64,000 bases of DNA from NCBI GenBank assembly GCA_003952965.2, contig CM025851.1:18854439-18918438 (forward strand), given 5' to 3'. The position numbers and the translations under genes were made by a program. Every line of letters begins with the position of its first letter. The stretch's first letter is position 1. Shown here piece by piece: positions 1-17,596 of the stretch. The notes below the pieces were generated by a model, which saw nothing but the letters and a program-made list of their open reading frames with translations, had not been told where the DNA came from and made no database searches. Origin of the DNA: Morella rubra. Lineage: Eukaryota; Streptophyta; Magnoliopsida; Fagales; Myricaceae.

Positions 1-302
1 TCCACGTCTGTTTTTGATGGCATCACGTGCCAATGTGTGTCTACAGTTGGGTGCCACCTGGGTCACATGGGACCCGCATCACGCGTCCGCGGACCATCGT
101 TGACTCTGGTGGGAGTAGTTGCATTTTAAAGACATTTATGGGTGGCGTTTTTGTTTTCTTTTTAATAACTGATGTTGTATTGCATATTCATTTTCCATGG
201 GCTTCGCGATGTCAGAACTGTGTCGTATCTATATAAGTAATTACTTTTACACCCAGGACGGCGGGCGTTTTATCTTACTGTTGTTGATGCTTATTTTGGC
301 AG

Positions 303-5799
<5,497 letters not shown>

Positions 5800-6243
5800 T
5801 AATCTCTCTCTGAATATCTTGATGCAGGTGTTTCTATGCTCTCGCACACATACGTTATCCTTTGCTATCATCAATGACAGATTTCATTGACTCTTCTACT
5901 TGTGTCCGCAGGTTGTAAGAGGACCTTCTGATAATGTAGCATGTTCTGCGTTCAAATCTTATTGCTAATGCATTGTGGTGTGTGGAAGATACTGATTCTT
6001 GGGGAAAACAGCAACTCGTGTCCACTCGGTTGTTTGGAAAAATCCTGGATAGGTCATATGAAACAAGCCCAGAGAAGTCTTGTTTCTGTTTATTTTCTTT
6101 TAATTATGTTGGTGAATTGAAACCATTTTTTTCATTTATGAGTCGAGAGTTCATTAGATTGCAGGAGTGAGAAAGCCCCAACTGGTTGCTGCAATGGAAA
6201 AAATAGACGTTGTGTAACTTCTGGTGATTTGTAGGTCTTATCT

Positions 6244-6249
6244 AATAAA
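6244..6249 (+). terminator. Poly(A) signal of the CIPK gene
   Basis: AATAAA lies 445 bases after the TAG stop, in a T-rich context. The 3' UTR is inferred to be 5800 to about 6270. Confidence 0.5.
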
Positions 6250-6269
6250 ATTTTTGGTCAGCAATGTCA

Positions 6270-7681
6270 ATATGCAAAACGTCCATTGCCAATTGTATAT
6301 ATGCTGCACATTATTTTCTATACCACTCGAGAAAAGATTGGAAAATGAAAAGTAAGGTAGGTGAGCATTTTGGAACTCTTTAAGGCCATGTTTGGGAAGG
6401 TGATTTGAGAATTTGGGTTTTTCGTTTCAGAACTGGTCCTAGTGTTTCTATAAGCTTTGCAGCCGCCAGTCTATTCATCCTCTGCATTGGGTCACCACCG
6501 TGTGGCCCGCGTCGTGTCAGGTAATGATCACATCATCATTCATTGAATCAGTTTCTGGTTCGCGGATTGTCATGCAATGAATGGTACCGTACCGACCGAG
6601 CTGCTGCATCATATCTCCTAATATGCTGGGCTTTCCTTTCCATAAATTTCTTCATTTTGGGTTCTGGGGTTAAAATCTATAATTAGTGAGTTCGATTTAA
6701 CAAAAGTAATAACTAGAGGTGCAAAATTAAGGACCTTCCATAAATAAATGGTGCAAAGTGTGCCAAGAGGGCAAATTATGTATACCTGTCTCTATGCATA
6801 TAAAAATTAACTGACTGTAAAATCTACCCCCAAGTGTTTGCAAATCCTCCCAACAATCAATCCCATAGACTTCAAGTCAACATTCCAACCGAGTCTCTCT
6901 GCACTGCGAGAATGTGAAAGGATATGGGGAAGCAGAGCTATTTCTAGCTTGACTCTAGCCTCCTAATTGTTTGGTTGGTGATAGCTGTCATGGGTGTGAG
7001 ACACTAGCAGAGTACTGGTGATATAGGCCGGTCCAACTACTTATAGTTTGTATCCTGGCCGGTGACAGACAACTTGTGCACCAAATTACTACTAGTCATT
7101 TGTGTCATCGTCAAGGATAATTAAATCTTGTTCTCCCTAAAGGCCGAGAAGTGAAGCTGGCTATTTACTTAACGATTTTCGAGGGCCTCCTGAGCTTTCA
7201 TTCCAAGCTTAGTGCAGCTTGTGTTGAGATTAGAAATGATGGGCCCAAGACGAACAAGCAAATTGTGTTGAAGTTGAAAATGGTCACACCAGGATGCTGG
7301 CAGCTGGCCAATACGCACGCGGAAGTGGTGGCCGTGAGCTTCAGGATTCAATTCATGCGGCTGCCTGCTATTTTCGAAGAAACTGATTAACTGTGACTTG
7401 TTGAAACCAGACTCCTATAACGTGTGGGGCGTGCTTAAAGTCCATAATCTATCTATTTTGTTCTGTGTCTGATTTGGCTACACGTAGCGTTGTCTGTACC
7501 AGTCAATGCGATATTGCATGGACATTTGACATATATATTAGCGCTTAGCGGTTACCAGATGGATTATGGATACACCTTTCTTCGGCCACCTCCTCCTCTG
7601 CTTCCATTTATTGTTCATTGATGGCTAGTCACCTACACCACCCACCGCGCGTCTTGTTTTTGTCCCATCCCTAAACACCTA

Positions 7682-7729
<48 letters not shown>

Positions 7730-8530
7730 TCCTTTCTTCCCGTACAATAACGTCCAACTCCCAACATACTCGGGCAATTATTCTCCCCATCCCAAGCTTC
7801 CAACATGCTTTTCAATTATCCTTTGATTCCAATGGAACCGGAGGTGGGCCCATCTTATACTTTTGCTTAAATTCCCATGTAAAAATTCATGATATACCAG
7901 CTCTTAATTAATGGAGCTGTGAATTCTTAAGCTAGTGTGGGTGTAGAGAAATTTAAGTATCCGGGACTTAAAAGTCAAATTTTTTTTTTTTTTCCCGGTG
8001 ACTAAAGTAAATTAGGCACAATTAGTGATTCAATAGGAGAATGGGGAAAAAAAAGGAAAAACCTACTAATAGAAGAGGCAAAAAAGCTAGCCCCCCAGGG
8101 ACTCTAATTTAATCTTGCTTGAAAGTAGACAGATATTATTCCCTCCCACGGGTAGCTTAGTCAATGAACCCCCATCCCGTCAACTATACACCATTAACGA
8201 AAATTTTCAAAAATAACATATTAGGAATTTGGACAAAATTTTAGAACTTGTTATTTTTGAATCTATATTTACTCCACAAAATTCCTATGGTGGTTGAGCT
8301 ATCCATCCCTTCTTGGAACTACCCTCCATTAATTCTAGTCTAATATCATTCCCACTTTTCTCGCAGTTAATACTCTATGCATTGCTGTCTTACTTCTTCA
8401 TGCAACTTCATGTTCAAATCTCTCTCGTTCACCCAACTAACTGTTCAAGGCGTGTAGGCCTTGCTTTTAATTCAGCATTTTTTTTTCTTCTTCTTTTGGC
8501 TGGTCATTATAGCTCAGCTTCCTGTAGACT
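6270..8530. other. Spacer between CIPK and KCS genes
   Basis: No recognisable gene. It holds an ATT microsatellite and one 79-codon open frame on the plus strand (7151-7390). That frame resembles no family I know and lacks a gene-like context. The last few hundred bases are presumably the KCS promoter. Confidence 0.5.
7682..7729. repeat. (ATT)n microsatellite
   Basis: About 16 uninterrupted ATT/TTA units in the spacer upstream of the KCS gene. Confidence 0.95.
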
Positions 8531-8537
8531 TCTCGTT

Positions 8538-8545
8538 TATAAATA
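8538..8545 (+). promoter_or_regulatory. TATA box of the KCS gene
   Basis: TATAAATA lies 71 bases before the ATG. A start site about 30 bases downstream would give a 5' UTR of roughly 40 bases, normal for plant KCS genes. Confidence 0.6.
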
Positions 8546-8608
8546 AACAAAACCCATCTTGTTCAGGACCCCAAAAACAAAGAGAGACAGATCAGTTCAA
8601 GGAAGACA

Positions 8609-10198
8609 ATGGATAGTATAGAGATGGATAAGGAGAGATTGACGGCGGAAATGGCGTTTAAAGACTCGTCATCCGCAGTTATCAAAATTCGGCGACGATT
8701 GCCGGATTTCTTGCAGTCTGTGAAGCTGAAATACGTCAAGTTAGGCTACGGGAACTCATGGAACCCTGCCACTATCCTAACGTTCCTTGTGATTTCGCCC
8801 ATGGCCCTTTCTTTTGTGCTTCAGCTCACCGGTCTAAAACTGGACCAGGCGACCCATTTATGGACAAGTCAGGCAGTTTGGTTGGATAACCTCAACGAGG
8901 CCACAAGACTGGCTGGTTCAGCAATGTTGCTTATCATTTTCTACCTCTACTGGGTCAAGCGGTCCAGGCCGGTGTATCTCGTAGATTTTGCTTGTTACAA
9001 GCCGGACGAAGAGCGAAAAGTCACAAAGGAATTTTTCTTGAAGATGAGTGAAGATAGTGGAGCCTTCCAGGACGAGTGTCTCCAGTTTCAGAGACGAATA
9101 ACGGTCCGGTCCGGACTTGGCGACGAGACGTACCTACCAAAAGCAATTACGTCCAGACCGCCAAAGTTAAGCATGGAAGAGGCTCGGTCCGAGGCCGAGG
9201 CCGTCATGTTCGGCGCATTGGACGCGCTTTTCGACAAAACCGGCGTCCAACCAAAAGACATTGGAATACTTGTTGTGAACTGTAGCTTATTTAATCCGAC
9301 CCCATCTCTCTCGTCGATGATTGTCAACCACTACAAGCTCCGAACAGACATTAAGTCCTACAACCTCGGCGGCATGGGTTGCAGCGCCGGCCTTATTTCC
9401 ATCGATCTTGCTAAGGATCTCCTTAATGCAAACCCTAACTCGTGCGCCATCGTAGTAAGCACCGAAAACATTACTCTCAATTGGTACTTCGGCAATGACC
9501 GGTCAATGTTGTTATGCAACTGCATATTCCGCATGGGGGGTGCGGCCGTGCTCTTATCCAACAGGGCGCGGGATCGTGGTCGGTCCAAGTACGAGCTAGT
9601 CCACACAGTTCGAACTCACAAAGGTGCGGACGACCAAAATTACAACTGTGTCTATCAAAGAGAGGACGATAAAGGATCTGTAGGGGTTTCCCTCGCTCGA
9701 GAGTTAATGGCGGTGGCAGGAGACGCATTGAAAACCAATATCACGACTCTTGGTCCTTCCGTTCTACCACTTTCTGAGCAATTCATGTTTTTCGTTACAT
9801 TGGTGAGGAGGAAAGTCCTGAAAGCAAAGGTAAAGCCGTATATACCAAACTTCAAGCTGGCTTTCGAGCACTTTTGCATTCATGCAGGCGGGAGGGCTGT
9901 GTTGGACGAGATGCAGAATAACTTGCAGCTCAGCGACTGGCACTTGGAGCCGTCGAGGATGACGCTGCACCGTTTCGGGAACACATCTAGTAGCTCCTTG
10001 TGGTACGAGCTGGCGTATACGGAGGCGAAGGGCAGAATTTCTAGGGGCGACCGCATCTGGCAGATTGCTTTTGGCTCTGGTTTCAAGTGTAACAGCGCGG
10101 TATGGAGGTCGCTCAGATCGGTTGCGGTGGGTGAACTGCGAGGTAACCCGTGGTCGGATTCAATCGATAGGTACCCGGTCAAGATCCCTGCTGCATAG
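8609..10198 (+). CDS. 3-ketoacyl-CoA synthase, intronless, 529 aa
   Basis: Endoplasmic reticulum condensing enzyme of the fatty acid elongase: it joins a long-chain acyl-CoA to malonyl-CoA to make 3-ketoacyl-CoA, the first step to very-long-chain fatty acids for wax, suberin or sphingolipids. The N-terminal part holds two hydrophobic membrane segments (about residues 55-74 and 101-116). A FAE1/CUT1 domain follows (about 118-408), then an ACP synthase III C-terminal domain (about 422-508). Active-site residues are all present: Cys258 in [10 protein letters not shown], His337, His421, His425, His454 and Asn458, with spacings matching the family. Length is slightly above the usual 490-520 because of a longer start. 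The first ATG fits the TATA box. The single exon is typical of many KCS genes. By eye it sits near Arabidopsis KCS4/9/11/17; the exact paralogue is not decided. Confidence 0.96.
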   Translation: MDSIEMDKERLTAEMAFKDSSSAVIKIRRRLPDFLQSVKLKYVKLGYGNSWNPATILTFLVISPMALSFVLQLTGLKLDQATHLWTSQAVWLDNLNEATRLAGSAMLLIIFYLYWVKRSRPVYLVDFACYKPDEERKVTKEFFLKMSEDSGAFQDECLQFQRRITVRSGLGDETYLPKAITSRPPKLSMEEARSEAEAVMFGALDALFDKTGVQPKDIGILVVNCSLFNPTPSLSSMIVNHYKLRTDIKSYNLGGMGCSAGLISIDLAKDLLNANPNSCAIVVSTENITLNWYFGNDRSMLLCNCIFRMGGAAVLLSNRARDRGRSKYELVHTVRTHKGADDQNYNCVYQREDDKGSVGVSLARELMAVAGDALKTNITTLGPSVLPLSEQFMFFVTLVRRKVLKAKVKPYIPNFKLAFEHFCIHAGGRAVLDEMQNNLQLSDWHLEPSRMTLHRFGNTSSSSLWYELAYTEAKGRISRGDRIWQIAFGSGFKCNSAVWRSLRSVAVGELRGNPWSDSIDRYPVKIPAA

Positions 10199-13100
10199 AG
10201 TGCCCATGTGGCGTAGTCTATGTATGACAAGGAGAGTCCAAAAGAGATCGATCCAGACGCGACATGGCTGTGGCCTTTCTATTATTTTCTTAATCTATTT
10301 CTCATCAGTTAACGCATGTAATGAATGGAATATTCTTAAATGATAACGACAAGTTTGAAAAGAGATACCATTATTTTTAGGGTTATAGAACCATTTAAAT
10401 ACGCACGGTCATCAAATTATCAAAAAGACTATTTGCGTCACTCTTCGAGCGCGTGACATCAGGGCAGTACAAAGGCCGGTAGGGGTTGGGATCGTGTGAT
10501 ACCGATCTCCCCCATGGTTGGAATTTAAGGTCGGGCGCCCGACCGAACTGCCCGGAGCCAGCCAAAGCCGACTTCCACCGAGCTTAGTCAAGCTAGCGGG
10601 TTGGGCTGAGTGTTTTTGAGCAATAATTTTTTTTTTCAACAAGCCCAATCCCTCCAATAAAAATTTAATATATATATTTTTTAATTGATATTATATATGG
10701 ATCAATCAAGTCGAGATCAACCGGTATTGGCCCAATTTCGAATACTAACCGACCATAGTCGGTCTTTATTTTTTAAGCTTGAGTTGGGCCGACCAAGTTC
10801 GATCGAGACCAATTAGACTGATTGATTTCGAGCCTATCTTGTACAACCCTACGTGACCGTGATATTCTTTACTATTTTGGATAGGAGATTGATGGGAGGA
10901 CAGAAAATATGAGGTGAAATGAGTCTTTAATCCTTATTTTCATTCAGCATATGAAAAACTTAGGAAAACAAGTGTCTAGAGTTCTAGTTTTTCCTAAAGA
11001 TTCAATGGACAGTTTTTTTTTTTTTTTTTGGGGCTCGTACAATCCGAGACGAAGTTAGTATTAGAGGTTAAAGGTGCTAATTTCCTTGAGGTACAATTTA
11101 GGGAGTCACAACATATATAAAATGCACAAAAAAAAAATCTTTAAAAAATATTTTTATAAGGAAAAAAAAAAAAATCTGCTGTAGCTGCTGAATTCTACCA
11201 TTCCCCTAATTCCGTCCCTGTCTATTTTATGATGTCGGGTTACGACATCTCAAAGTGTTATCTCATCAACTACTGCACTCTGGCTAGCTAGCTACTTGAA
11301 GTTTTGGATGACAGAGACGCAGAGCGGAGCTCGCGGGTGCCACACACACGTTTAGTGGCCAAGAGACGAGGGAGAATTAGAGCCCTTGGCGTAATTGGCT
11401 AGCTGGCACGTTCAACAGTACCCGCGGCCGCGAGGTGTTTGGCTTTTCTCTGTTCGCAGTTGTCTGACCCTGGCTAAGATCTCTGCTTTGTGGCTGTGGA
11501 TCACTTTAGGCCATTGTCATGTCATCGTATATTGCGACGGCTATTGCTTTGATGTGCAACTTGATTGGGATTTATACACACGAAAATATTCAGACCTGAG
11601 CGCGCGTATCGATTAAAGCTATACTATAACGAGCGACTTACATTTGTGTTTTTCAAATCTAAGATACATTAAATGAGGTGACGCCTTACACTTAAATTTG
11701 TTTTTTTTATTAAATAAGGTGATATGTTTCTGTTCTTTAAATTTAGTAAACCAATGTAGGCTGCCCATTGTAAGACTGAAGGTGTTCAGAATCTTTTTCT
11801 TTCATACACACGCTAGGTCGTTTCCCCAAAAAATTGGCCGACCAGGAAGAAGATTTGGGTTTGGTCATATTAATTGGTTTCCTCCAGCTAGCTGTTTCTC
11901 AACCCCGAGGGCCCGACCTAATTAGCGTGGTTGATTTCGTTTTCGATAACTTTCTTCTTCGTTTCTTCTTGCCATTTTTGTATTTAGGTCTCCTTTAAGA
12001 CGCCAAGATTCGTATAAGTTAATCTATAGTAGGTGACCAAAACAGCAAATTAAACTTCACAGCTCAAGTAAAGAAACATGTTGAGTGTAACTTGCTACTT
12101 GGTCCGTACGTCCATCCATCCATTTTGATTCATGAGAGCTACGTACTTAATATAATGTTTGGTCAAAAAATTACTTTTCCTTAACGAAACGTGTATTGTG
12201 ATTGCTATATATAGTTTTTGCTGATGGGTAAAAGGGTAAATACGTATCCGGCAAGAATGAAGGAATAAAGTGCAAATTGCAACGTTTTGAGATGGAAAAG
12301 ATAATCATATCAAGAGTCCGTTTGTTTCATTGTATTCTTGTTTTTGTAAAGCATTTTACTTACTTTCCGATGTTTGGATGTTCCATAAAATTGCAATCAA
12401 TGGAAACAAATTTCGGTCAAACGTAAAATATAACTTAACTTTATGAAAAGTGGCTTCTTTTTTTAAAGTCCTGAATCTTCTTTTCCCAACCTCTCTCGAC
12501 ATCTCAGTCAACTATTCTCCCCCTTCTTGCAGACTTCTTGCTCCCAATCTCTATCTCTCTCCCGTTCTCCTCTCTCGACATCTTCAGCATTTTTCTTTCT
12601 CTCTCCCATTCTCCTCTTTGAGGGTTATCGAAATCGGTTCTTTAGCAACATTTTGAAGTCTCGAATCTAAACATTAAGCACAGATTCAAGTAATTTTTGT
12701 CTAGATTTTTTGTGGTTGTGTCATAATCGAGTAAATCCTTTCTGTTAGATTCGATTTTGGGTTTCTTTTTTGCCTTCAATATTTGGGGTACTTAGACTTT
12801 CTAGATTAATAACTAGGCTGGGTTGTTTAAATGAAGTGTTTTCTTCCCTAGGACTTTCCTTGTTTTTTTGGGTAAACAAGCTGGGTTGTTGTTCAGTTTC
12901 TTAGAGTATTGAGGACAGGAAAAAAATTGATGTTTCAGAAAGTGGAATATGCATCCTCACTAAGAATAATAGACGCGGTAGAGGCAGTAGAGTCAAGTTA
13001 TTATTTTTCTTTAGGTTAATGCGGAACCTGGCATTCTGGAATTTCGTTGCTTTTCTTTCTCTACATTTTCTCATCAGAGATGTTCTCATTGTTTTATGGA

Positions 13101-13301
13101 CTTTGGAAGTATATGTTTAGTAAGACCGAGTTTCATGCACTCATTCTTGGAATCGACAAGGCTGGGAAAATGGAAATGCATCAGCTTCTCTTCTCCTGTT
13201 TTGATTACTGAACTCTGTTATATGATTTTTGAAATGCTGAAGTTGGTGTTGAAAATATTTGTTGGACATTGCTCATGATTCTGTAATCTACTCATTTGTA
13301 G
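10199..13301. other. Spacer downstream of KCS
   Basis: AT-rich with poly-A and poly-T runs. A GC-richer patch at 10480-10620 is unassigned. The pyrimidine-rich stretch 12450-12620 (TCTCTC-type) could be a leader or promoter of a plus-strand transcript, but no reading frame of substance follows. No gene is supported. Confidence 0.4.
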
Positions 13302-13441
13302 ACTTTGTTGGAAAAGTTGAAGTCAGTGTACTCAAACTTGGAAGGCCTCCCCCCTGATCGAATTTTTCCTACTCTAGGACTCAATATTGCTCGTATTGAA
13401 GCATCGAATACAAACTTGTGTTCTGAGACCTTGGAGGTTAG
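13302..13441 (+). other. Possible isolated exon, unknown product
   Basis: A 140-base open stretch bounded by a TTGTAG acceptor and an AG|GTATGT donor, reading TLLEKLKSVYSNLEGLPPDR and onward to ETLEV. It has exon-like composition and consensus splice sites, but I recognise no family and found no partner exons in consistent phase. It may be a gene relic or chance. Confidence 0.25.
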
Positions 13442-13789
13442 GTATGTCGAATTCATACAGAAAAATTAGAAGTCTTTCAGAGCATTTTAACATACCTGAA
13501 TCCGTGTAAATTGTGAGAGAAACGACTGTATTTTAGGTAGAGTAATGTTAAAATGACATGGACTGCTGGCTAACAGTTTATAAAGGTTATTGAGCATCTA
13601 TTTCCAACTAGGATGGTTATCTTTTTCAGTGTTTTACAACCTATTGGTGTTTTTGTTGTTACTTTTAGATGGCAGCTAACCTGGTTCTAGAATAGACGAA
13701 TTAGGGGCATTTGTGCTGATCATAATTGTTCTTTTGTTTTTACATTGTTGATCATCGTTCTTAGAAATGCCACAAATGCTTTGTAAATA

Positions 13790-14738
13790 TCAGCAATTAT
13801 ATATGAAAAGAAAGACTGAGTTTCCCCCTGTATACATTGAATCGAATCTATGAGCTCTCTTATAATCAAAAGTACTTGTATGTATTAGCAGTGAGGTGTA
13901 GACAAAGTTAGGCCAAGTTCTGCTGAAATTTTCTCTCCCCTTAATTTCCTTAGATTTTTGTGTGCTTAATTCGTACTTCATTGTATTGTCTCCACGGACC
14001 TTCTTGTCAGAATCAACGTAGGCTGGCGTAGTTGATTGAGCATGCTCTAGTGAACCCTCCTTGCTTTTTAATGACACCACCACTTCAAACATTAGGGGTC
14101 TTAGAGCAGCTGACAACTGAGTGAACCTTAGAGCTATGTCTATGATTTATTTGATTTCTTCTGCTGTGTAGTCTTTTGGGTCCAAGACTCGAAATGCATG
14201 TCATTCTCATACATTTTCCATGCCTATTGTCCATATTGTCAAATAAGAAGGAAATAGATTATGATTTATGAACACACAAATACAAGCAATGTGATGGAAT
14301 CACAAGGTTCAAATGAAACAAAACATTGCTTGAAAGTAGACTCAGAATTCTAGGAAGAAGTAAATATATCAGCTTGAAATTTTGTCTCCTATAAGCAACT
14401 TAATGGAAGAGAAAACCTTAGGACAGACCATGACACTCATAGTGCAAATCAATATAACAGAGGAAAAGGAAGAACCTAGTACTTACTAGAAGTTCTTATA
14501 CTGCATTATGCAGTAAATATGCATTCCCTTCATTTATTCTTAAGATCTAGGGATAGTAAAACCATAATTGATTAGGAAAATTACCCGTTGGAGTAGGTAT
14601 TCGCCTTCAGGTTCATTCTTCACTTCACTGATTTTCCGGCCACATAATCTCAAGCACAATGACACCGAACTGTAAGTATCAGCCTTCTCTGATAACAGAC
14701 AATGGTTCGCATACTCCGGTGCCATATATCCTCTGATG
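13790..14738 (-). pseudogene. Receptor-like kinase relic (kinase C-terminal lobe)
   Basis: Two pieces of a leucine-rich-repeat type receptor-like kinase lie in the correct order on the minus strand. An exon-like block at 14585-14732 carries GYMAPEYA and SEKADTYS, the end of the activation loop and subdomain IX. A second block at about 13790-14134 carries ALRPLMFEVV, the Arg of subdomain XI, and a C-terminal tail. In the first block the residues that should read like SFGVxxLEI are out of frame between YS and CGRK. The pattern fits loss of 1 base and then 2 bases, so the frame is regained; the exon is 148 bases, 3 fewer than the family's usual 151. Subdomain X and the whole N-terminal part are absent. 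A dead fragment is the best reading. Confidence 0.7.
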
Positions 14739-14739
14739 G

Positions 14740-16590
14740 ATCAAATCAACTTAGCTATCATATAGGTAAAGAGCAAAAAAAGATCTGGTGGCTCAGTATC
14801 CATCAAAGCTCGTCACACATATCATGCTGTGAAGTCATGATGCATATGCAAAGTTGTGAACTAATGCGACAACAAATCCCAAAGGAGGTCTGGTGAGTTC
14901 AGCTAATTTGGCTTACAAGGTTCCTGCGAATCTGGTGCTTCACATTATCTACCATTCCTAACTATCAATGCAAAAGAAAAAAAGAATGATTGTACGGTAA
15001 AACATGAACTTTTGACGCTGATTGGACTACCTTTTTTGGCCATTGAGCCCTTTCCTCGTCTTTTCAAATTCCAAGACAAAATGGGGTTATAGTGGAAGGC
15101 CGAATACCAATAGTTTTTTTTTTTTTTTTTTTTTGCGACGAGATGTCTGGATATTTGTCAGGATTCCGATTAAGAATTTGGAAATTGTACCTGTGATTTA
15201 TTTCAGTCCAAACTCTTTCTATTCTCGAATGCTCATACCTGAATCTGTTCCTTGTATTGAGACATGTAAGATTTTTAAATATTTTTCTGATATAATCATT
15301 TTATTCTCTCAACAAGTGCCTGATATAAATTGAGGGTTTTGATGACCTTATGCTTTCATCAGCTTTTGACTATTTGATGGCTAATCAGATTGTTGCTAGA
15401 GCATTTATAAAGAAAAGTGTCAACCTTCGAAGGCATGGGTTGGAGAATTTCTTCAACCAGGGTTCTGGACATTGAAATGTTTAGGAGTTAATTACAGATT
15501 TTTAAAATACTTGTGTAATCTCTTTTATTTGTGGTTTGGCTAGTCTACTACTTCTAGAATACTTTATTGGATGATATGTGTTGAGCAGGAATTTGGAAAC
15601 TCATTTTAGAGCCCTATTTAGTATGTGTCTGCGTTAATTCTTATATTTTTGAGTTCCAATTCATAGCATAGGATGCATGAATTTTCTTTAAAGAGAGAAA
15701 AAAGAGAGGTAGCTCAAAAATATATTGGAATATTGCTATTTTGCAATATTCTAGAAAATCCCAAGTAGCAATCCATTTTGAAAATTTTCTAGAATTGAAA
15801 GCAGAAAAATTTGCAATTTACTTCAAATTTCAGTTCCATATGTCATTTGATTGATTTTTTATTTTATTTCTAATTTAAGAATTAAATTTATAATTATATA
15901 AGATTACGGAAAATGCAACCTTAACCAAATATGGAAAAATATTTTTTAAAAAATATATTTAAAGTAACAACTAAACAACGGAAATTATAATATTTTATTG
16001 AAACTTAATGCATTGAAATCTACTTTCAAAAAAAAAAAATTGTTTACAACCTAACAAACCGATCCTTAAATGAATTTTCTTTATTTTCTTCTTTCCCCGA
16101 ATAGATGCCACCTGACCAAGATCCCACATTGGCCAAAAACACTTTAAAATCTCTAACCCAAACCTCAAGCGCTCTTATTGTCCAGGTTTCAAATGTTGGC
16201 TTCGATAAAAGAAATAAAAAGAACGCTCGAGAATAGTGGCAGAGCTCGAGTTGGAATTTTACCGCCGACGAGTAGAGGTCTTATAAGTAATCGTTGCATG
16301 TGACTCAGATGCCTGTGACAAAATTAATTGAAAATCTCCCGAGTGTCAATCCATTTAAAAAGTCTTGCACGATCAATTGAGTTTCTTTATAAGTAGAAAC
16401 AAATAAATAAATACATAAAAAGAAAAATAAAATAAATATATATAAAAAAGAAATTTAAAAATCACTATTTGAGTTTTTATGAGATTTAAAAACATGTCTG
16501 TCTAAAATTGACAAATCATTGCCTGATTTTAACTTCACTTGTAAAAGCACTACTTCTGTGGCATTTCCGTCTAGATTTCTAATTGATTAA
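14740..16590. other. AT-rich spacer
   Basis: Contains a poly-T run at 15115-15134 and a strongly AT-rich block at 15840-16060. No gene, tRNA or complete transposon could be recognised. Confidence 0.4.
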
Positions 16591-16591
16591 A

Positions 16592-17412
16592 GGCATGTTC
16601 GTTTGCAAAGTATTATAGAATACAATAGTATTTTAATAAAATTACAAAACTAACATCCAAAATTTAAAAAGACACAAACATCAATACCTTTTAGACAATC
16701 TTCAACAACTTTTCACACAAACTCCAATACCTTTCAAAAAAAATTATAACAAATATTATCTCTCCATATTTCACACTAACTCCAATTATTTTTTTATTAT
16801 ATAATTATATCAAATCATTTCTCTCTACACTTTTTTTACAAACTCCAACAAAAATTAAATATCTTTAAAACTTTTCACAACTTTTACACAAAAACCTATA
16901 CAACTCTAATTTATATAAATATTCACAATTTTATCAAATCTTAAAAATCTTACAATTTTTTACAAACCGAAGATCCCCTAAATTCATATAATCTTCTATT
17001 ATTAATCTTAAAAATAAATAAAAATCATAATTATAACAATAAATTATATAAAAAATAAAAAAGTTATACTGTGAATAATCCATTCTCGAAACTGTTGTCG
17101 ATAGAAAATTGTAAGATTTTTCAGATTTTTGATAGAATTGTAAATATTTATGTAGATTGAAATTTTATAAGTTTTTATATAAAAGTTAATGTAAAATTTT
17201 AAAGATATTTAATTTTTATTGGAGTTTGTAAAAAATAGAGAGAGAGATAGTTTTGATGTAATTTTTAATAAAAAATATTAAAGTTTGGTGAAAAAGTATA
17301 GAGAGAGAAGATTTATTATAATTTTTTAAAAAAAGGTATTAAAATTTGTGTGAAAAATTATTAGAGATTGTATTAAAGGTATTGGCTAGAATATTGTTGC
17401 AAAGAACATCCC
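16592..17412. mobile_element. Foldback (long inverted-repeat) element, about 820 bp
   Basis: The left arm (about 16592-16970) and the right arm (about 17090-17412) are inverted copies over some 330-380 bases. Matching stretches include AAATTAAATATCTTTAAAA, TTTTACAAACTCCAA and CTCTCTCTA. The outer ends read CATGTTCGTTTGCAAAG and the complement of GGATGTTCTTTGCAA. The loop is roughly 100 bases and very AT-rich. Sub-units of about 65 bases with GAGAGAGA cores recur within each arm and in other MITEs of the window. No transposase is encoded; it is a non-autonomous, Tourist-like foldback element. Confidence 0.75.
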
Positions 17413-17596
17413 CGTGTAATTTTGTAAACTATCATTAAAAAAAAAAAAAACCACAATGTTTTTTTGAATTTTCCAAAAAAACACAATTAATACATGGTGC
17501 AAGTGCGTTTATGCGAACCAATTTATGCCAATACCAGAACCTAAAAGACGCAAAGATAGTCAAAGGCATGTGGGCTGTATCCCCCACCACAGCTAA

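Noticed and set aside
5910-5968. Possible extra C-terminal CIPK exon (VVRGPSDNVACSAF after a CAG)
   Set aside because: The frame already ends at the family-typical position 5797-5799, and no donor would splice to it without removing the FYKSFSSGL segment.
7151-7390. 79-codon open frame on the plus strand
   Set aside because: No recognisable domain, no splice partners and no promoter signal; kept only as a note in the spacer entry.
10379-10861. TIR-like ends TAGGGTTATA and TACAACCCTA suggesting a hAT element
   Set aside because: The flanking octamers (ATTATTTT and CGTGACCG) do not match, and the inverted ends are too short to stand alone.
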